Made by a program: the position numbers and the translations under genes
NCBI GenBank assembly: GCA_017615355.1
Contig: JAGAAJ010000130.1
Location: 1 to 64,000, forward strand
From: Prevotella sp.
Lineage (GTDB): Bacteria; Bacteroidota; Bacteroidia; Bacteroidales; Bacteroidaceae
Direction: 5' to 3'
Length of the DNA: 64,000 nt
In this document: piece after piece, positions 19,323 to 28,166 of the stretch
Layout of the letters: each line of letters starts with the position of its first letter
Numbering within the stretch: position 1 is the stretch's first letter
The notes under the pieces: model-generated
Database searches by the model: none
What the model saw: only the letters and a program-made list of their open reading frames with translations
What the model was told of the DNA's origin: nothing

Positions 19323-20414
19323 TTAGCATTTAGTGACTTCTTCAATGGCTTCATGCAGAGCGTTGATATATCCATGCCCATATTGCAGGTCGGGCTCCAT
19401 GTAGTTGCCCTCGCCCCATTCGTTCCACGACTTGAGGATGACGATCTGCTCCTCAGCGGGCTTGTCCTTCACCATGTCGAATGCCATAGCGACAAGCTGC
19501 TTGAAGTATTTGGGGTGGGCGTCGGTCATGACCAGTCCCCTTGCCCCGGAGCGCGGCGTGTGGTCCCAGTTGGGGACGATGACGGGGAAGACGTTGCGTT
19601 GCCGGCAGTCGTCGTTGATCATGTACTTGATGGCTTTCTTGTATTTGTAAATCTTCGGAATGCGCAGATACTTCCCGGCAATGGTCTGGAATGCTTTCCT
19701 GATATTGCTTGCCTGGTGGTAGATGTTCAGCTGGTCGACATTATGGATGGCGTCGAACCCCATGCCGAGGATCTCATCCCGATGCTCGCTGTTGAAGTCG
19801 GTCGCCACGAAATAGAAGTCGTCCAGGCCGTTTTCCTTTGCCAGCCTGCGCCATGTCTTGATGAATGTGGACACATCCTGGAAATGCAGGGCATCATAGA
19901 CGATATAGAACGGCTTGCCGTTGACACGGATGTAGCGATGGTCCCTGAACGCCGGCAGCAGATGCATGAAATGGGCTTCATAGTCGGCTTCGCCGGGATA
20001 AAGCTGCTCGATGAGGAGCTTGTCCTTGCCCGGATTCTTGGGATCCCAAAGTTTCTTGTACCAAGAGTGGTTGGCCCATGCCAGGCAGAAAGGGAAGTCG
20101 GGCTTTCCCGAGGCAACCACCTCCTCGAAGGGGCGCTGCATCAACTGGCGGCCGTTGCCGAACCAATACTCATAGTAGCAGAACCCCTCGATGCCAGCCT
20201 CTCGGGCCAGCCGGGCCTGCTCCTCGCGAATCTCAGGCAGCCGCAGGTCGTAGAAGCCCAGGTCGGCAGGGACATGTGGCTGCACATGGCCAGGGAACAG
20301 CTTGCTGGCCCTTACCACATTGGTCCATTCGGTAAATCCTTTTCCCCACCATTCGTCGTTCTCGGGGAATGGATGGTATTGCGGCAGATAATATGCGATG
20401 ACTCTTGGTTTCAT
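19323..20414 (-). CDS. WbsX-like / GH99-like polysaccharide protein
   Basis: A 363-residue protein of the WbsX family found in O-antigen and capsule clusters. It starts RVIAYYLPQYHPFPENDEWWGKGFTEW and has FCYYEYWFGNGRQLM, FCLAWANHSW and a C-terminal SWNEWGEGNYMEPD, features shared with GH99-like (beta/alpha)8 barrels. It is usually labelled glycosyltransferase, but its activity is not settled; a glycan-cleaving or glycan-modifying role is equally possible. It sits between wecB (5-bp gap) and the DUF4886 lipoprotein. Confidence 0.85.
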   Translation of the reverse strand: MKPRVIAYYLPQYHPFPENDEWWGKGFTEWTNVVRASKLFPGHVQPHVPADLGFYDLRLPEIREEQARLAREAGIEGFCYYEYWFGNGRQLMQRPFEEVVASGKPDFPFCLAWANHSWYKKLWDPKNPGKDKLLIEQLYPGEADYEAHFMHLLPAFRDHRYIRVNGKPFYIVYDALHFQDVSTFIKTWRRLAKENGLDDFYFVATDFNSEHRDEILGMGFDAIHNVDQLNIYHQASNIRKAFQTIAGKYLRIPKIYKYKKAIKYMINDDCRQRNVFPVIVPNWDHTPRSGARGLVMTDAHPKYFKQLVAMAFDMVKDKPAEEQIVILKSWNEWGEGNYMEPDLQYGHGYINALHEAIEEVTKC

Positions 20415-20438
20415 TCTTTCTTTTGCTTAACAAACTTT

Positions 20439-21428
20439 CTATGGGACGACCTGTGTTGAACTCACGGTATAGGGCTGTTGGCAAGCCAGTTGGGCACATT
20501 GCTGACACAGCGCCCTGTTGCTGTCGGTGACAGCTGCCCAGTAGTCGTCATAATAATTGTATTCTCCTTTGCCAGGCTTGAAGTCGTCGATGAGGCTGTC
20601 GTTGGCTACGTCGATATCGAAAACGGGAGTGAACAATGTTTCGGCCCATGCCAGGGAGGGAATGTACCGTCCAACGCCAAGGGCCAGGTGGGTGCCGTCG
20701 CGGGTCAGCTCATGCTCGGTGTTCAGAGCGGTATGCCTGGCATTCTGAATGGCGGTGCCCGATGGGATGAGGATGTCGAACCCGTCGTTGAGCATGACCT
20801 TTTTGGCGGAATTGACAATCCTTTTCCATCGCTTTTCAGACGGCTCCTTGCATTTCTCGTAGTGTGACCAATAGGAGTGGATGATGTTCCAGGCCAACAG
20901 CACGTCGGGGTTGGTGCAATGCTGGTGAATGGCGCTGGTCAATATGTTCAAGTACGGATGGTAGGAGTTGTAGTTGGGAGCCAGCTCGCTAAATTGATGA
21001 AGCACCACGACATCCCATTTCTGGGTAAGGAGCTGCTGGAGGGTGCCCTCATGCAGAGGCATGTCTATCTGGCCTGCCACCCTGGATATCGTGTCGGTAT
21101 TGTTGGAGAGGTATCGCTTGCTCCAGTACTCAAGCGGGGCAGCCGGATACCAGAGGATGTAAACACAATAACGGGCAGGGTCGACACCTGCGTTGCGGAG
21201 GATCTTGCCAAGAGCAGCGGTGTGGTCCCATGTGTAGCTGTTGCCAATGGCCAGGATGCGGAGACTGTCCAGCTCGCTCAGCCTCTTGGCTTTGTCTGAC
21301 TGGGTGGGAGCGTCGACAAGTATTTCTCTTTCAGAAGAGTTGTCCTCCTTGCAGGAACACAGCATGAGCAGCATGTACAAAAGTGCACAAGCCCATGACA
21401 TCCTGTTTTGAGAGAAATACCTGAACAT
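20439..21428 (-). CDS. DUF4886 (SGNH-hydrolase-like) lipoprotein
   Basis: A 329-residue lipoprotein; the lipobox LCSC places the acylated cysteine at residue 26. The mature part opens with ILAIGNSYTWD, the GNS block of a DUF4886/SGNH-like fold, and has a late DGTHLALGVGRYIPSLAWAE block that would carry the Asp/His pair. SGNH enzymes remove acetyl or other acyl groups from glycans, so a periplasmic polysaccharide esterase is plausible but unproven. It lies next to an acyltransferase gene, which fits a put-on/take-off acyl pair. Confidence 0.7.
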   Translation of the reverse strand: MFRYFSQNRMSWACALLYMLLMLCSCKEDNSSEREILVDAPTQSDKAKRLSELDSLRILAIGNSYTWDHTAALGKILRNAGVDPARYCVYILWYPAAPLEYWSKRYLSNNTDTISRVAGQIDMPLHEGTLQQLLTQKWDVVVLHQFSELAPNYNSYHPYLNILTSAIHQHCTNPDVLLAWNIIHSYWSHYEKCKEPSEKRWKRIVNSAKKVMLNDGFDILIPSGTAIQNARHTALNTEHELTRDGTHLALGVGRYIPSLAWAETLFTPVFDIDVANDSLIDDFKPGKGEYNYYDDYWAAVTDSNRALCQQCAQLACQQPYTVSSTQVVP

Positions 21429-21440
21429 GCTGGTCTCGTT

Positions 21441-22043
21441 TTATTCTATTTGCTTGATGACTCTTGCAGGAGAACCGGCAGCCATACAGTAGGGTGGTAT
21501 GTCCTTGGTCACCACGCTGTTGGCACCAATGATGGCACCCCGTCCGATCGTCACACCCGGCATGATGCAGGACATCTCGCCAATCCATGCGTTCTCCTCA
21601 ATGACGACAGGCCCCTTGCTCTGAAGCGGGCGGATATTGGGACGAGTGTCCAGCAGGCTCCTGTCGGATGCTCCGTGGGCATTGTCGGTGACAAATACCT
21701 TGCGGCCCATGCGGACATTGTCCTTGATGGTGATGCCGTTGATGCAGGACAGATGGCTATGGTCGCCAATGTTGACATAGTTGCCGATCTTGACGCTTGG
21801 CGTGAAATGCTGGTCCATGTATTCATCATACACCTCGATAACCAGACCTCTGCCCATGGTGACATGGTCGGCTATGTCAATGCGCTTTCCACCGTAAAGG
21901 ACGGTAAACTTGCCAAAGAAGCATTGCTTGCCACAGGAATGGAACTCGTACTTGATCCATTCGGAATACATCCGTCGGATGAGGCGCCCCGGTAAGCGTG
22001 CCACCTTGGGTGGGAAGAGGGTATGTAGCAGTTTGAAGATCAT
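21441..22043 (-). CDS. Hexapeptide-repeat acyltransferase (WcaF/LacA-like)
   Basis: A 200-residue left-handed beta-helix acyltransferase. The hexapeptide pattern runs through IDIADHVTMGRGLVIEV, IGNYVNIGDHSHL, VRMGRKVFVTDNAHG and WIGEMSCIMPGVTIGRGAIIGANSVVTKDIPPYCMAAGSPARVIK, with the usual catalytic His in DNAHG. It would transfer an acetyl or similar group to a sugar of the exported polysaccharide. The start overlaps the flippase gene by 4 bp. Confidence 0.9.
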   Translation of the reverse strand: MIFKLLHTLFPPKVARLPGRLIRRMYSEWIKYEFHSCGKQCFFGKFTVLYGGKRIDIADHVTMGRGLVIEVYDEYMDQHFTPSVKIGNYVNIGDHSHLSCINGITIKDNVRMGRKVFVTDNAHGASDRSLLDTRPNIRPLQSKGPVVIEENAWIGEMSCIMPGVTIGRGAIIGANSVVTKDIPPYCMAAGSPARVIKQIE

Positions 22044-23350
22044 ATTTTACGTAGATAGAATTTCCATAGACAGAACAGGCGGCTCACATGTGCCAAGGCG
22101 ATGAAAGCCACAATCGACCAGCAGACACTCTCGGGAGCATAGTTGAGGCTGAGGAATATGCAGCTGGCCGGCAGACACAGGATGGTGATGGTCTCGACAA
22201 TCAGGTGGTACTGCTTCACACATCCCACGGCATGCATGATAATCGTGATGGGCATGCCCACCATCAACAGGAATGCGACAATCATCATCAGCCTGGAGAA
22301 GATGATGGTCATGCCGTCGGCATCGCCCAGCCATATCTTCAGGATCTCAGGCATCCATATCTCCAACGGCACGATGATGGCACCCATCAGTACTATCAGG
22401 GCCAGCGTAGACAGGAGGAACAGCCGGTTGAGATGGCGGTAGTTGCCTTTTGAATAGTTCATGACCATCTGTGGCCTCACCGCCATGATGACATTGTTGC
22501 CGAAGCTGCTGATGGCGTTGTAGATCTGCAAAGCGACGGCAAAGGCAGCATTGGCTGCAGGTCCTACGTAGACATTCAATGCCACCATATTCCCTTGGAA
22601 CATCAAGGCGGCTGCAATGCTGCCATAGATCGTCCAGCCAGAGAATGACAAGACCTGACGGTAGAGTGTCTTGTCCTTTACCTCCTGATAGTGGATATCG
22701 CTGATCTTGCGGTTGACATAAGCCTTGTAAAGGACGTAGCCGAGCAGGTTTGAGACTATCAGCATCGTTGCATAGAAGATCATCCTGTCTGTAGGAACAA
22801 CAAATACCAATAGCGCTGCCCCAAGATTGATGAGTGCCTCAGCCACAGTGACAAAGGCAAAGATATTCATCTTCTCATAAGCCAGCACTACAGCCAGATA
22901 AGGCACCTGCAACAAGGTCAATATGAAATTGATGATAGCCAGCTGGTAGACAATGAGCATTGCTGTAAAGCGTGACTCAGGGCAGTTCATCTGGGTAAAG
23001 ACAAACCACAGGCCGATGGTCTCCATCCCGATGAAGACGAGAAGGGAGAGCTTTCGGCTGAGTTTCACGCTGACGCTGAAGGAGTCCCTCGCATTCTCCA
23101 TGTCATCCTTGCCCATGGCGATGGAGATAAACCGCTGGGTTGACGTAGCCAGGATAGACTTCAGACAGATGACAATCTGCACGATTCCAGTCGTAGCATT
23201 CAGAATGCCATAGTCATCGATGCCCAGTCCCGAGCGAACGTATCTCACTGCCACCAGATTGATGACCATGAGCAATGCCATGCGGAAGAACAGCAGCAAG
23301 GTGTTTTTTGCCACTCTCTTCTCGGTGGGATTGGAGATGATGCTTTTCAT
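22040..23350 (-). CDS. Polysaccharide flippase (Wzx-like)
   Basis: A 436-residue membrane protein with about 12 to 14 helices of the MOP/Wzx type. It would flip the lipid-linked repeat unit across the inner membrane. The open frame reaches 23449, but the ATG at 23350 overlaps the upstream stop as ATGA and precedes a plausible start, MKSIISNPTEKRVAKNTLLLFFRM. Its place between the polymerase and the acyltransferase supports the role. Confidence 0.88.
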   Translation of the reverse strand: MKSIISNPTEKRVAKNTLLLFFRMALLMVINLVAVRYVRSGLGIDDYGILNATTGIVQIVICLKSILATSTQRFISIAMGKDDMENARDSFSVSVKLSRKLSLLVFIGMETIGLWFVFTQMNCPESRFTAMLIVYQLAIINFILTLLQVPYLAVVLAYEKMNIFAFVTVAEALINLGAALLVFVVPTDRMIFYATMLIVSNLLGYVLYKAYVNRKISDIHYQEVKDKTLYRQVLSFSGWTIYGSIAAALMFQGNMVALNVYVGPAANAAFAVALQIYNAISSFGNNVIMAVRPQMVMNYSKGNYRHLNRLFLLSTLALIVLMGAIIVPLEIWMPEILKIWLGDADGMTIIFSRLMMIVAFLLMVGMPITIIMHAVGCVKQYHLIVETITILCLPASCIFLSLNYAPESVCWSIVAFIALAHVSRLFCLWKFYLRKI

Positions 23351-24423
23351 TTGACTGCAGGCAAGATGAAGTCCAGACCATACATGTCTCTCAGCGAGAA
23401 GTTGATGAGGATGAATGTGACCAGGATCAACAGAATGATTCCGCACCACTTAGGCTGAATCGTATAGATGATGGTGGGCAGCAATACAACGATGATGGTG
23501 CGATACATCGAACCCATGCGCTCTCCCATGGCGGGAATGAAGGAGAATACAGCATAAGAGACCAATGCGGTGGCCAGTATCTTCAGCATCAACGGGAAAT
23601 AGCGGGATTTCTCGGTGAGGACGTCTGCATAGTACAGCAGATAGTAGAAAATCAGGACGACCAGTATGTGCATCGGTCCGAAGAGGTTCAGACTGGAGAC
23701 AACGATCTTGCCCTTCTCTTCAATCTCATGATAGATGGCAATCTTATTGCCGATGTAGGGGATTTCAGATGCGAATTCCAGTCCGAGGTTAAGACCAGCA
23801 CAGACGTATGACAGCGGTATTGACAGGGCCAAGACCGTTTTCCACACGGTTCCCAAGGGCTTGTTTCCAAAGAAAAGCAAGGGCAGCAGCATCAGACCGG
23901 ACAGGTGGAAACATGTTCCTAGGATGAGTATCAGTAAGGCAATCCACCGTTTGCTTTCGGCGATGAATGGGATGGCCAGCAGCATGCATCCTGACAAGAC
24001 TCCGGCTCGTATCTGACAGGTTTCGTGCAGTTCGTAATAGAAGCTGATGTATACAAACACCATCAGCAGCCATGATTCACTATAGCGACGGAATGCAACG
24101 AACTTCAGGATAACTCCCAAGAGTGCATAGACCAGAAAAATGGAATGCACATCGTCGGTGAACTTGTTGAAGAGCTGTGCTAAGAAGAGATAGGTGAACT
24201 CTATCGATTCCTGAACGGAGTCGCTGTATTGGTTGAAAAAGAGTACCTCATATTCCTCGGAGTCGGGGTCGATGCCGACCTCTCGTGTCGCAGCCATGAT
24301 GACAAGCAGAGCGCATGTCGTCCAGTAGATGATATTCCTGTGGCTTACTGGTATCCTGTCCTCGATGAAAATCAGGATACCATAGAGTGCGTATAGCACA
24401 CAGACTGAGAATACCAGAAACAT
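23347..24423 (-). CDS. EpsG-family polysaccharide polymerase (Wzy-like)
   Basis: A 358-residue protein with about ten transmembrane helices, a periplasmic-loop motif GIDPDSEEYEVLFFNQY and an R-A-G motif near RAGVLSGCMLLAIPF, typical of EpsG/Wzy-like polymerases that join repeat units on the periplasmic side. Sequence conservation in this family is low, so the call rests on topology and on its place beside wzx, wzz and wza homologues. Confidence 0.8.
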   Translation of the reverse strand: MFLVFSVCVLYALYGILIFIEDRIPVSHRNIIYWTTCALLVIMAATREVGIDPDSEEYEVLFFNQYSDSVQESIEFTYLFLAQLFNKFTDDVHSIFLVYALLGVILKFVAFRRYSESWLLMVFVYISFYYELHETCQIRAGVLSGCMLLAIPFIAESKRWIALLILILGTCFHLSGLMLLPLLFFGNKPLGTVWKTVLALSIPLSYVCAGLNLGLEFASEIPYIGNKIAIYHEIEEKGKIVVSSLNLFGPMHILVVLIFYYLLYYADVLTEKSRYFPLMLKILATALVSYAVFSFIPAMGERMGSMYRTIIVVLLPTIIYTIQPKWCGIILLILVTFILINFSLRDMYGLDFILPAVK

Positions 24424-24497
24424 GGTTGTGATGTCTTAAAGGAAACTCTTCGGAAATTGTCCGCAGGCCACTACGCTGGTAACAATGGCAGTCAGAA

Positions 24498-25568
24498 TCA
24501 TTCCCCGGCTTTGTCTTCTTGCTGGGGACTTTTTTTAGTCACTTCGTCCTTTAATAAGATATAAAGCGTGGTGCAGAAAGTGGCAAGAAACATCATCACA
24601 AAGACAAAGATCATACGCTTCGGGCCGGCTGGACGGACGGGCACGGCGGCTCCCTTCAACAGGGTGAAGGCCGGCGTACGTTCCTGCACCTTGCTCTGGG
24701 CGGCCTGCAACTGTGCCATCAGCATGGAGTAGCTGGTATATTTCAGCTGCATCTCATTTTCCAGCGCTGTCAGTTTGTTGCGGTGACTTTCCAGGACGGT
24801 GTGCTGGTTGGCATCGGCATAGCGGGCATGCTCCATGTAGGATTTCTCATACTCTCTGCGGGCACTGTCCACCAAAGTGGTGTAATAGGCCACGTCGATG
24901 CGGGCTTTGTTCGTACGATAATCGGTGATGAATTCCTGTAGACGTGAAGTGACGGAGTCGGCCATCGTCTTGCAGATGAGCGGGTCTTGGTCTCTCACAC
25001 TGATGCTGATGACGCCCGTCTTCTTGTCCACTCTGATGGCAATGTTTCCACGTATCGCATTCACCACATCGTTTTGAGCCCTTGACAGGGCGTAAGGATT
25101 GAACTGGGTGCTGTCGGCTGCACGTCCTTCATCCTTAGGCTTGCCAAACACCGACATGATACCGCCCCACCAGGGATATTTCTGATGCTTGGACAGATAG
25201 TCGTAATAAGTAGCCTTGACCCTGCCATCCTGTGTCTGCACCATCGTATTGAAGAGGTTGCACACGAAGGCATTATCCTCCATCAGGTCAGGATAGAGCA
25301 GCGGGGTGATGGCATCGCTGGTCTGCATCTCGCCCAAATCAATGCCGAAGGAAGAAGCGATGGAGCCCAGCATACCACCGGTTCCCAGGGATGACTCCAT
25401 CTCGGGTGCCAGACTGGCGTCAGTCATGTAATAGCGTGGCAGACTGAAGATGTAGACGCAGGAGAGCACAAAGGTGATGGACAGCGGCAAAAAGAACTTC
25501 CTGCGCTTTGAGTAGATTTTGCGTACGACCTCGACGAGGTTGATAACCTCTCTTTTCTTCTCTTCCAT
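24498..25568 (-). CDS. Chain-length determinant protein (Wzz-like)
   Basis: A 356-residue Wzz/PCP protein. An N-terminal helix (about 25-45: FFLPLSITFVLSCVYIFSL) and a C-terminal helix (about 311-333) flank a large periplasmic region with a long helical part (about 215-285). The proline-rich VPVRPAGPKRM precedes the second helix as in the family. It lacks a cytoplasmic tyrosine-kinase domain. It should set polymer length together with Wzy and dock to the Wza-like exporter encoded 33 bp upstream. Confidence 0.9.
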   Translation of the reverse strand: MEEKKREVINLVEVVRKIYSKRRKFFLPLSITFVLSCVYIFSLPRYYMTDASLAPEMESSLGTGGMLGSIASSFGIDLGEMQTSDAITPLLYPDLMEDNAFVCNLFNTMVQTQDGRVKATYYDYLSKHQKYPWWGGIMSVFGKPKDEGRAADSTQFNPYALSRAQNDVVNAIRGNIAIRVDKKTGVISISVRDQDPLICKTMADSVTSRLQEFITDYRTNKARIDVAYYTTLVDSARREYEKSYMEHARYADANQHTVLESHRNKLTALENEMQLKYTSYSMLMAQLQAAQSKVQERTPAFTLLKGAAVPVRPAGPKRMIFVFVMMFLATFCTTLYILLKDEVTKKSPQQEDKAGE

Positions 25569-25601
25569 AATCGCTCTTCTTTTTGGGGTGCCGTTTAGGA
25601 A

Positions 25602-28100
25602 TTACTTGAAAAGATTAACCAACGTACCTATCATCGTGGCGATGGAGGCTGTGGTAGATCCGATGGCAAGGGTCTCGGCCGTGCTTAGCTTGTTGCCTCG
25701 CTGCTTCGTAGGCACCACGATTTCGCAGCCGGGTTTGGGTTTGTGCTTACGGTCGGCCTTGGCCACGGTGCCGTTCATATAGATGATGTAGGTCTGTCGC
25801 CTTCTGGCGTTGTCGCCATAGCCACCGGCCTGGTTGATGTAGTATTTCAGCCTTTTTCCCTCAACGAAGTTCGTGGTATTCGGGTACATCACCTCGCCGT
25901 TGATTTTCACCATACTGCTGTATTCTGGCACGATGATGCGGTCGCCCTCGCGCAATTCGATATCGGCACCGCTGCCAGGATTAGCCAAAGCTAGGTCAAG
26001 CTGGATGCCGACAGGGTAGGTGGCACTCATGTCGAGGCGGCTCACATCAATGGAGTCCTTGCCTCCTGAACGCTTGGCGGCATCGCGCAGCGACTCTTGA
26101 CGTGCCAGCTCTTCGGCAGTGCGCTGGCGGATGAGGCGGGCGCCAGAGGGATAGGCTGTTTTCGACAGGCCGCCGGCGCGCTTGATGAGCTCGCTCAATC
26201 TTTCACCCTTCTTCGTCAGGGTGTAGGTGCCTTCAAACAGCACCTCGCCCTCAACGCTGATGTTCTGCTGGGGCAGGTAGCCGGGGCTCTTGCGAACATA
26301 TACCTCGTCGAAAGGCTCCAAATGGAATGCCTCGGTGCCGTCAACGATAAAACCTTCCTTGATGGCGAAGGAGTAGTGGCGTGCTACGGTGTCCTGAGAC
26401 TCAGTGGCGTAGGGGTCGATGATACGGCGGGCTACGTCGACCTTCACCATTGAGGCTGCATCAGTCGGTCCGCCAGCCTGAAGGATGAAGTCTTCCACCG
26501 TCTCATTGCTGGCGTAGCGGTAGATACCAGGATATTGTACCTCGCCGTGGATGGTGAGGGTAGGGGGCTCGATGGTCTCCTTGCGGCTGGCTACCCAGAG
26601 CACGTCCTCATTGCGAAGGGGCACGTCAGGTGATGTGCCGTCCATGATGCCCTTGATGTCGACAGAAAGCACTTCCAGTGTGCGGTCTTGCTTCATACGA
26701 TGCATGACGGCACGGCCGGTAAAGGCGTCCTCACTGATTCCACCAGCAGCCTCGATGAGTGAGCGCACGGTGGTAATCTTACCGTCAATCTGGTAGGTTC
26801 CAGGATGGAACACGGCGCCTTTCACCTCGGTCATGTTCGAATAGCGTGCGATGATGGAGTCTACCCAGATAGAGTCGCCGTCGGCCATGCGGAATGTGCC
26901 GAAGTCGAACTCATCGACGGTGTGCACAGAATAGAGTGAGCCATTCTTACGGGTAACTCGTACCGATGTCTTCAGGGCGTCGCCCGTAAAGCCACCGGCA
27001 TATTTCAGCAGGGCGCTGAGGCTCTCGTCGGTCTTCATCTCGTAGAACATAGGACGCTTGATGCGGCCTGTCGCATTGACCAGACAGTCGTAGGCTCCAA
27101 CGATGATGACATCGTTGTCGGTGAGTTTGACGTTGCCAGTAGCCTTGCCGTTGAGGATGAAGTCATAGACGTCGACGGTGCTGACGAGCTTGTTGTTGCG
27201 ATATACCTTGATGTTACGCAGCGTACCGATGTCGCTGATGCCGCCAGCCATGTAGAGTGCGTTGAACACGGTGGAGAAGGCTGAAAGCGTGTAGGTGCCT
27301 GGGTAGTTCACCTCGCCCATGACATTGACGAGGATGGTGCGTGTCTGGCCTACGCTCAGACGTATCTGGCTGTCGGCATAGCGTGAGCTGAGCTGTGAGC
27401 GCAAGCGTGCATTGGCCTGGGCCACAGTGAGTCCGCTGATCTGCACAGGACCGAAGCCCTCAATGGTAATGTATCCGTCAGGAGTGATAGTGGCATCGAT
27501 GCTCTGCTGCGAGGCACCGTAGATTTCAACGGCTACAGCGTCGCCAGGTCCGAGACGATAGTCGGCAGGCGTGGCGATGTTCATATTGGGCTCAAAGCTG
27601 AGGGCCTCGTTGTTGAAGATGTCGTGTCCGAAGATGCGATTTTTCTCTTTTTGCTGTTGTTCCAGCAACTGTTCGAGCAGAGCGATGGAGTCGACGGGCA
27701 TGATGCCGCCCAGCTCAGCCTGCATCATCAGGAAGGTGGGATCGTCTTCGTTCTTCGTCGTCGACTGCTGCCTGATCATCTGGCTGCCACTGCCTGTGGT
27801 GCGCTGCTGTCCGTTGTTGGTGCGCAAACGGTTGTTGGCGTTGTTGATGGCCTCGTCAGCCACGCTTCCCATACCCGACTGCTGTATCTGCCGCTCGTAC
27901 TTGCGCTTGATGCGCTGTATCTGCTGGATGTCGATGCCACGCTGCATCAGCTTGGTCACAATCTCGGTCTGAGAGGTGCCTTTTTCTTTCTCCTCCATAA
28001 TGAAAGAGATGACCTGGTCGTCAGTCATTGTCGACTGAGCTAAGGCTGCGCTGCCTGTCAGCAGCAGCATGGCCAGCGCCAAGAGGAATTTTCTCATCAT
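25602..28100 (-). CDS. Polysaccharide export outer-membrane protein, SLBB repeats (Wza-like)
   Basis: An 832-residue exported protein. Signal peptide MRKFLLALAMLLLTGSAALAQ ends without a lipobox, then a Gln/Asn-rich segment, a polysaccharide-export domain (about 165-260: YRLGPGDAVAVEIYG...ITPDGYITIEGFGPVQISG) and about six SLBB beta-grasp repeats marked by G.V..PGTY (NYPGTYTL, FHPGTYQI, QYPGIYRY, LFEGTYTL, MYPNTTNF). A C-terminal helix ends it. It would form the outer-membrane export channel. The start is one of two adjacent ATGs at 28100 or 28097; the longer frame lacks a sensible signal. Confidence 0.93.
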   Translation of the reverse strand: MMRKFLLALAMLLLTGSAALAQSTMTDDQVISFIMEEKEKGTSQTEIVTKLMQRGIDIQQIQRIKRKYERQIQQSGMGSVADEAINNANNRLRTNNGQQRTTGSGSQMIRQQSTTKNEDDPTFLMMQAELGGIMPVDSIALLEQLLEQQQKEKNRIFGHDIFNNEALSFEPNMNIATPADYRLGPGDAVAVEIYGASQQSIDATITPDGYITIEGFGPVQISGLTVAQANARLRSQLSSRYADSQIRLSVGQTRTILVNVMGEVNYPGTYTLSAFSTVFNALYMAGGISDIGTLRNIKVYRNNKLVSTVDVYDFILNGKATGNVKLTDNDVIIVGAYDCLVNATGRIKRPMFYEMKTDESLSALLKYAGGFTGDALKTSVRVTRKNGSLYSVHTVDEFDFGTFRMADGDSIWVDSIIARYSNMTEVKGAVFHPGTYQIDGKITTVRSLIEAAGGISEDAFTGRAVMHRMKQDRTLEVLSVDIKGIMDGTSPDVPLRNEDVLWVASRKETIEPPTLTIHGEVQYPGIYRYASNETVEDFILQAGGPTDAASMVKVDVARRIIDPYATESQDTVARHYSFAIKEGFIVDGTEAFHLEPFDEVYVRKSPGYLPQQNISVEGEVLFEGTYTLTKKGERLSELIKRAGGLSKTAYPSGARLIRQRTAEELARQESLRDAAKRSGGKDSIDVSRLDMSATYPVGIQLDLALANPGSGADIELREGDRIIVPEYSSMVKINGEVMYPNTTNFVEGKRLKYYINQAGGYGDNARRRQTYIIYMNGTVAKADRKHKPKPGCEIVVPTKQRGNKLSTAETLAIGSTTASIATMIGTLVNLFK

Positions 28101-28112
28101 TCTCTTTGTTAC

Positions 28113-28128
28113 ATTATTATATAATAAT
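28113..28128. promoter_or_regulatory. 16-bp AT palindrome before the wza homologue
   Basis: ATTATTATATAATAAT is a perfect palindrome in the 66-bp gap between yidC and the wza homologue, 13 bp before the start. No TAnnTTTG box is visible in this gap, so the polysaccharide genes may depend on the yidC promoter or on a regulated promoter here. Confidence 0.4.
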
Positions 28129-28166
28129 AACTCCTGTTTGCCACTTTTATTGTGACAGGCCCTCAC

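Noticed and set aside
19272..20459. 395-codon plus-strand frame opposite the WbsX-like gene
   Set aside because: Antisense shadow; the minus strand carries recognisable motifs and operon spacing.
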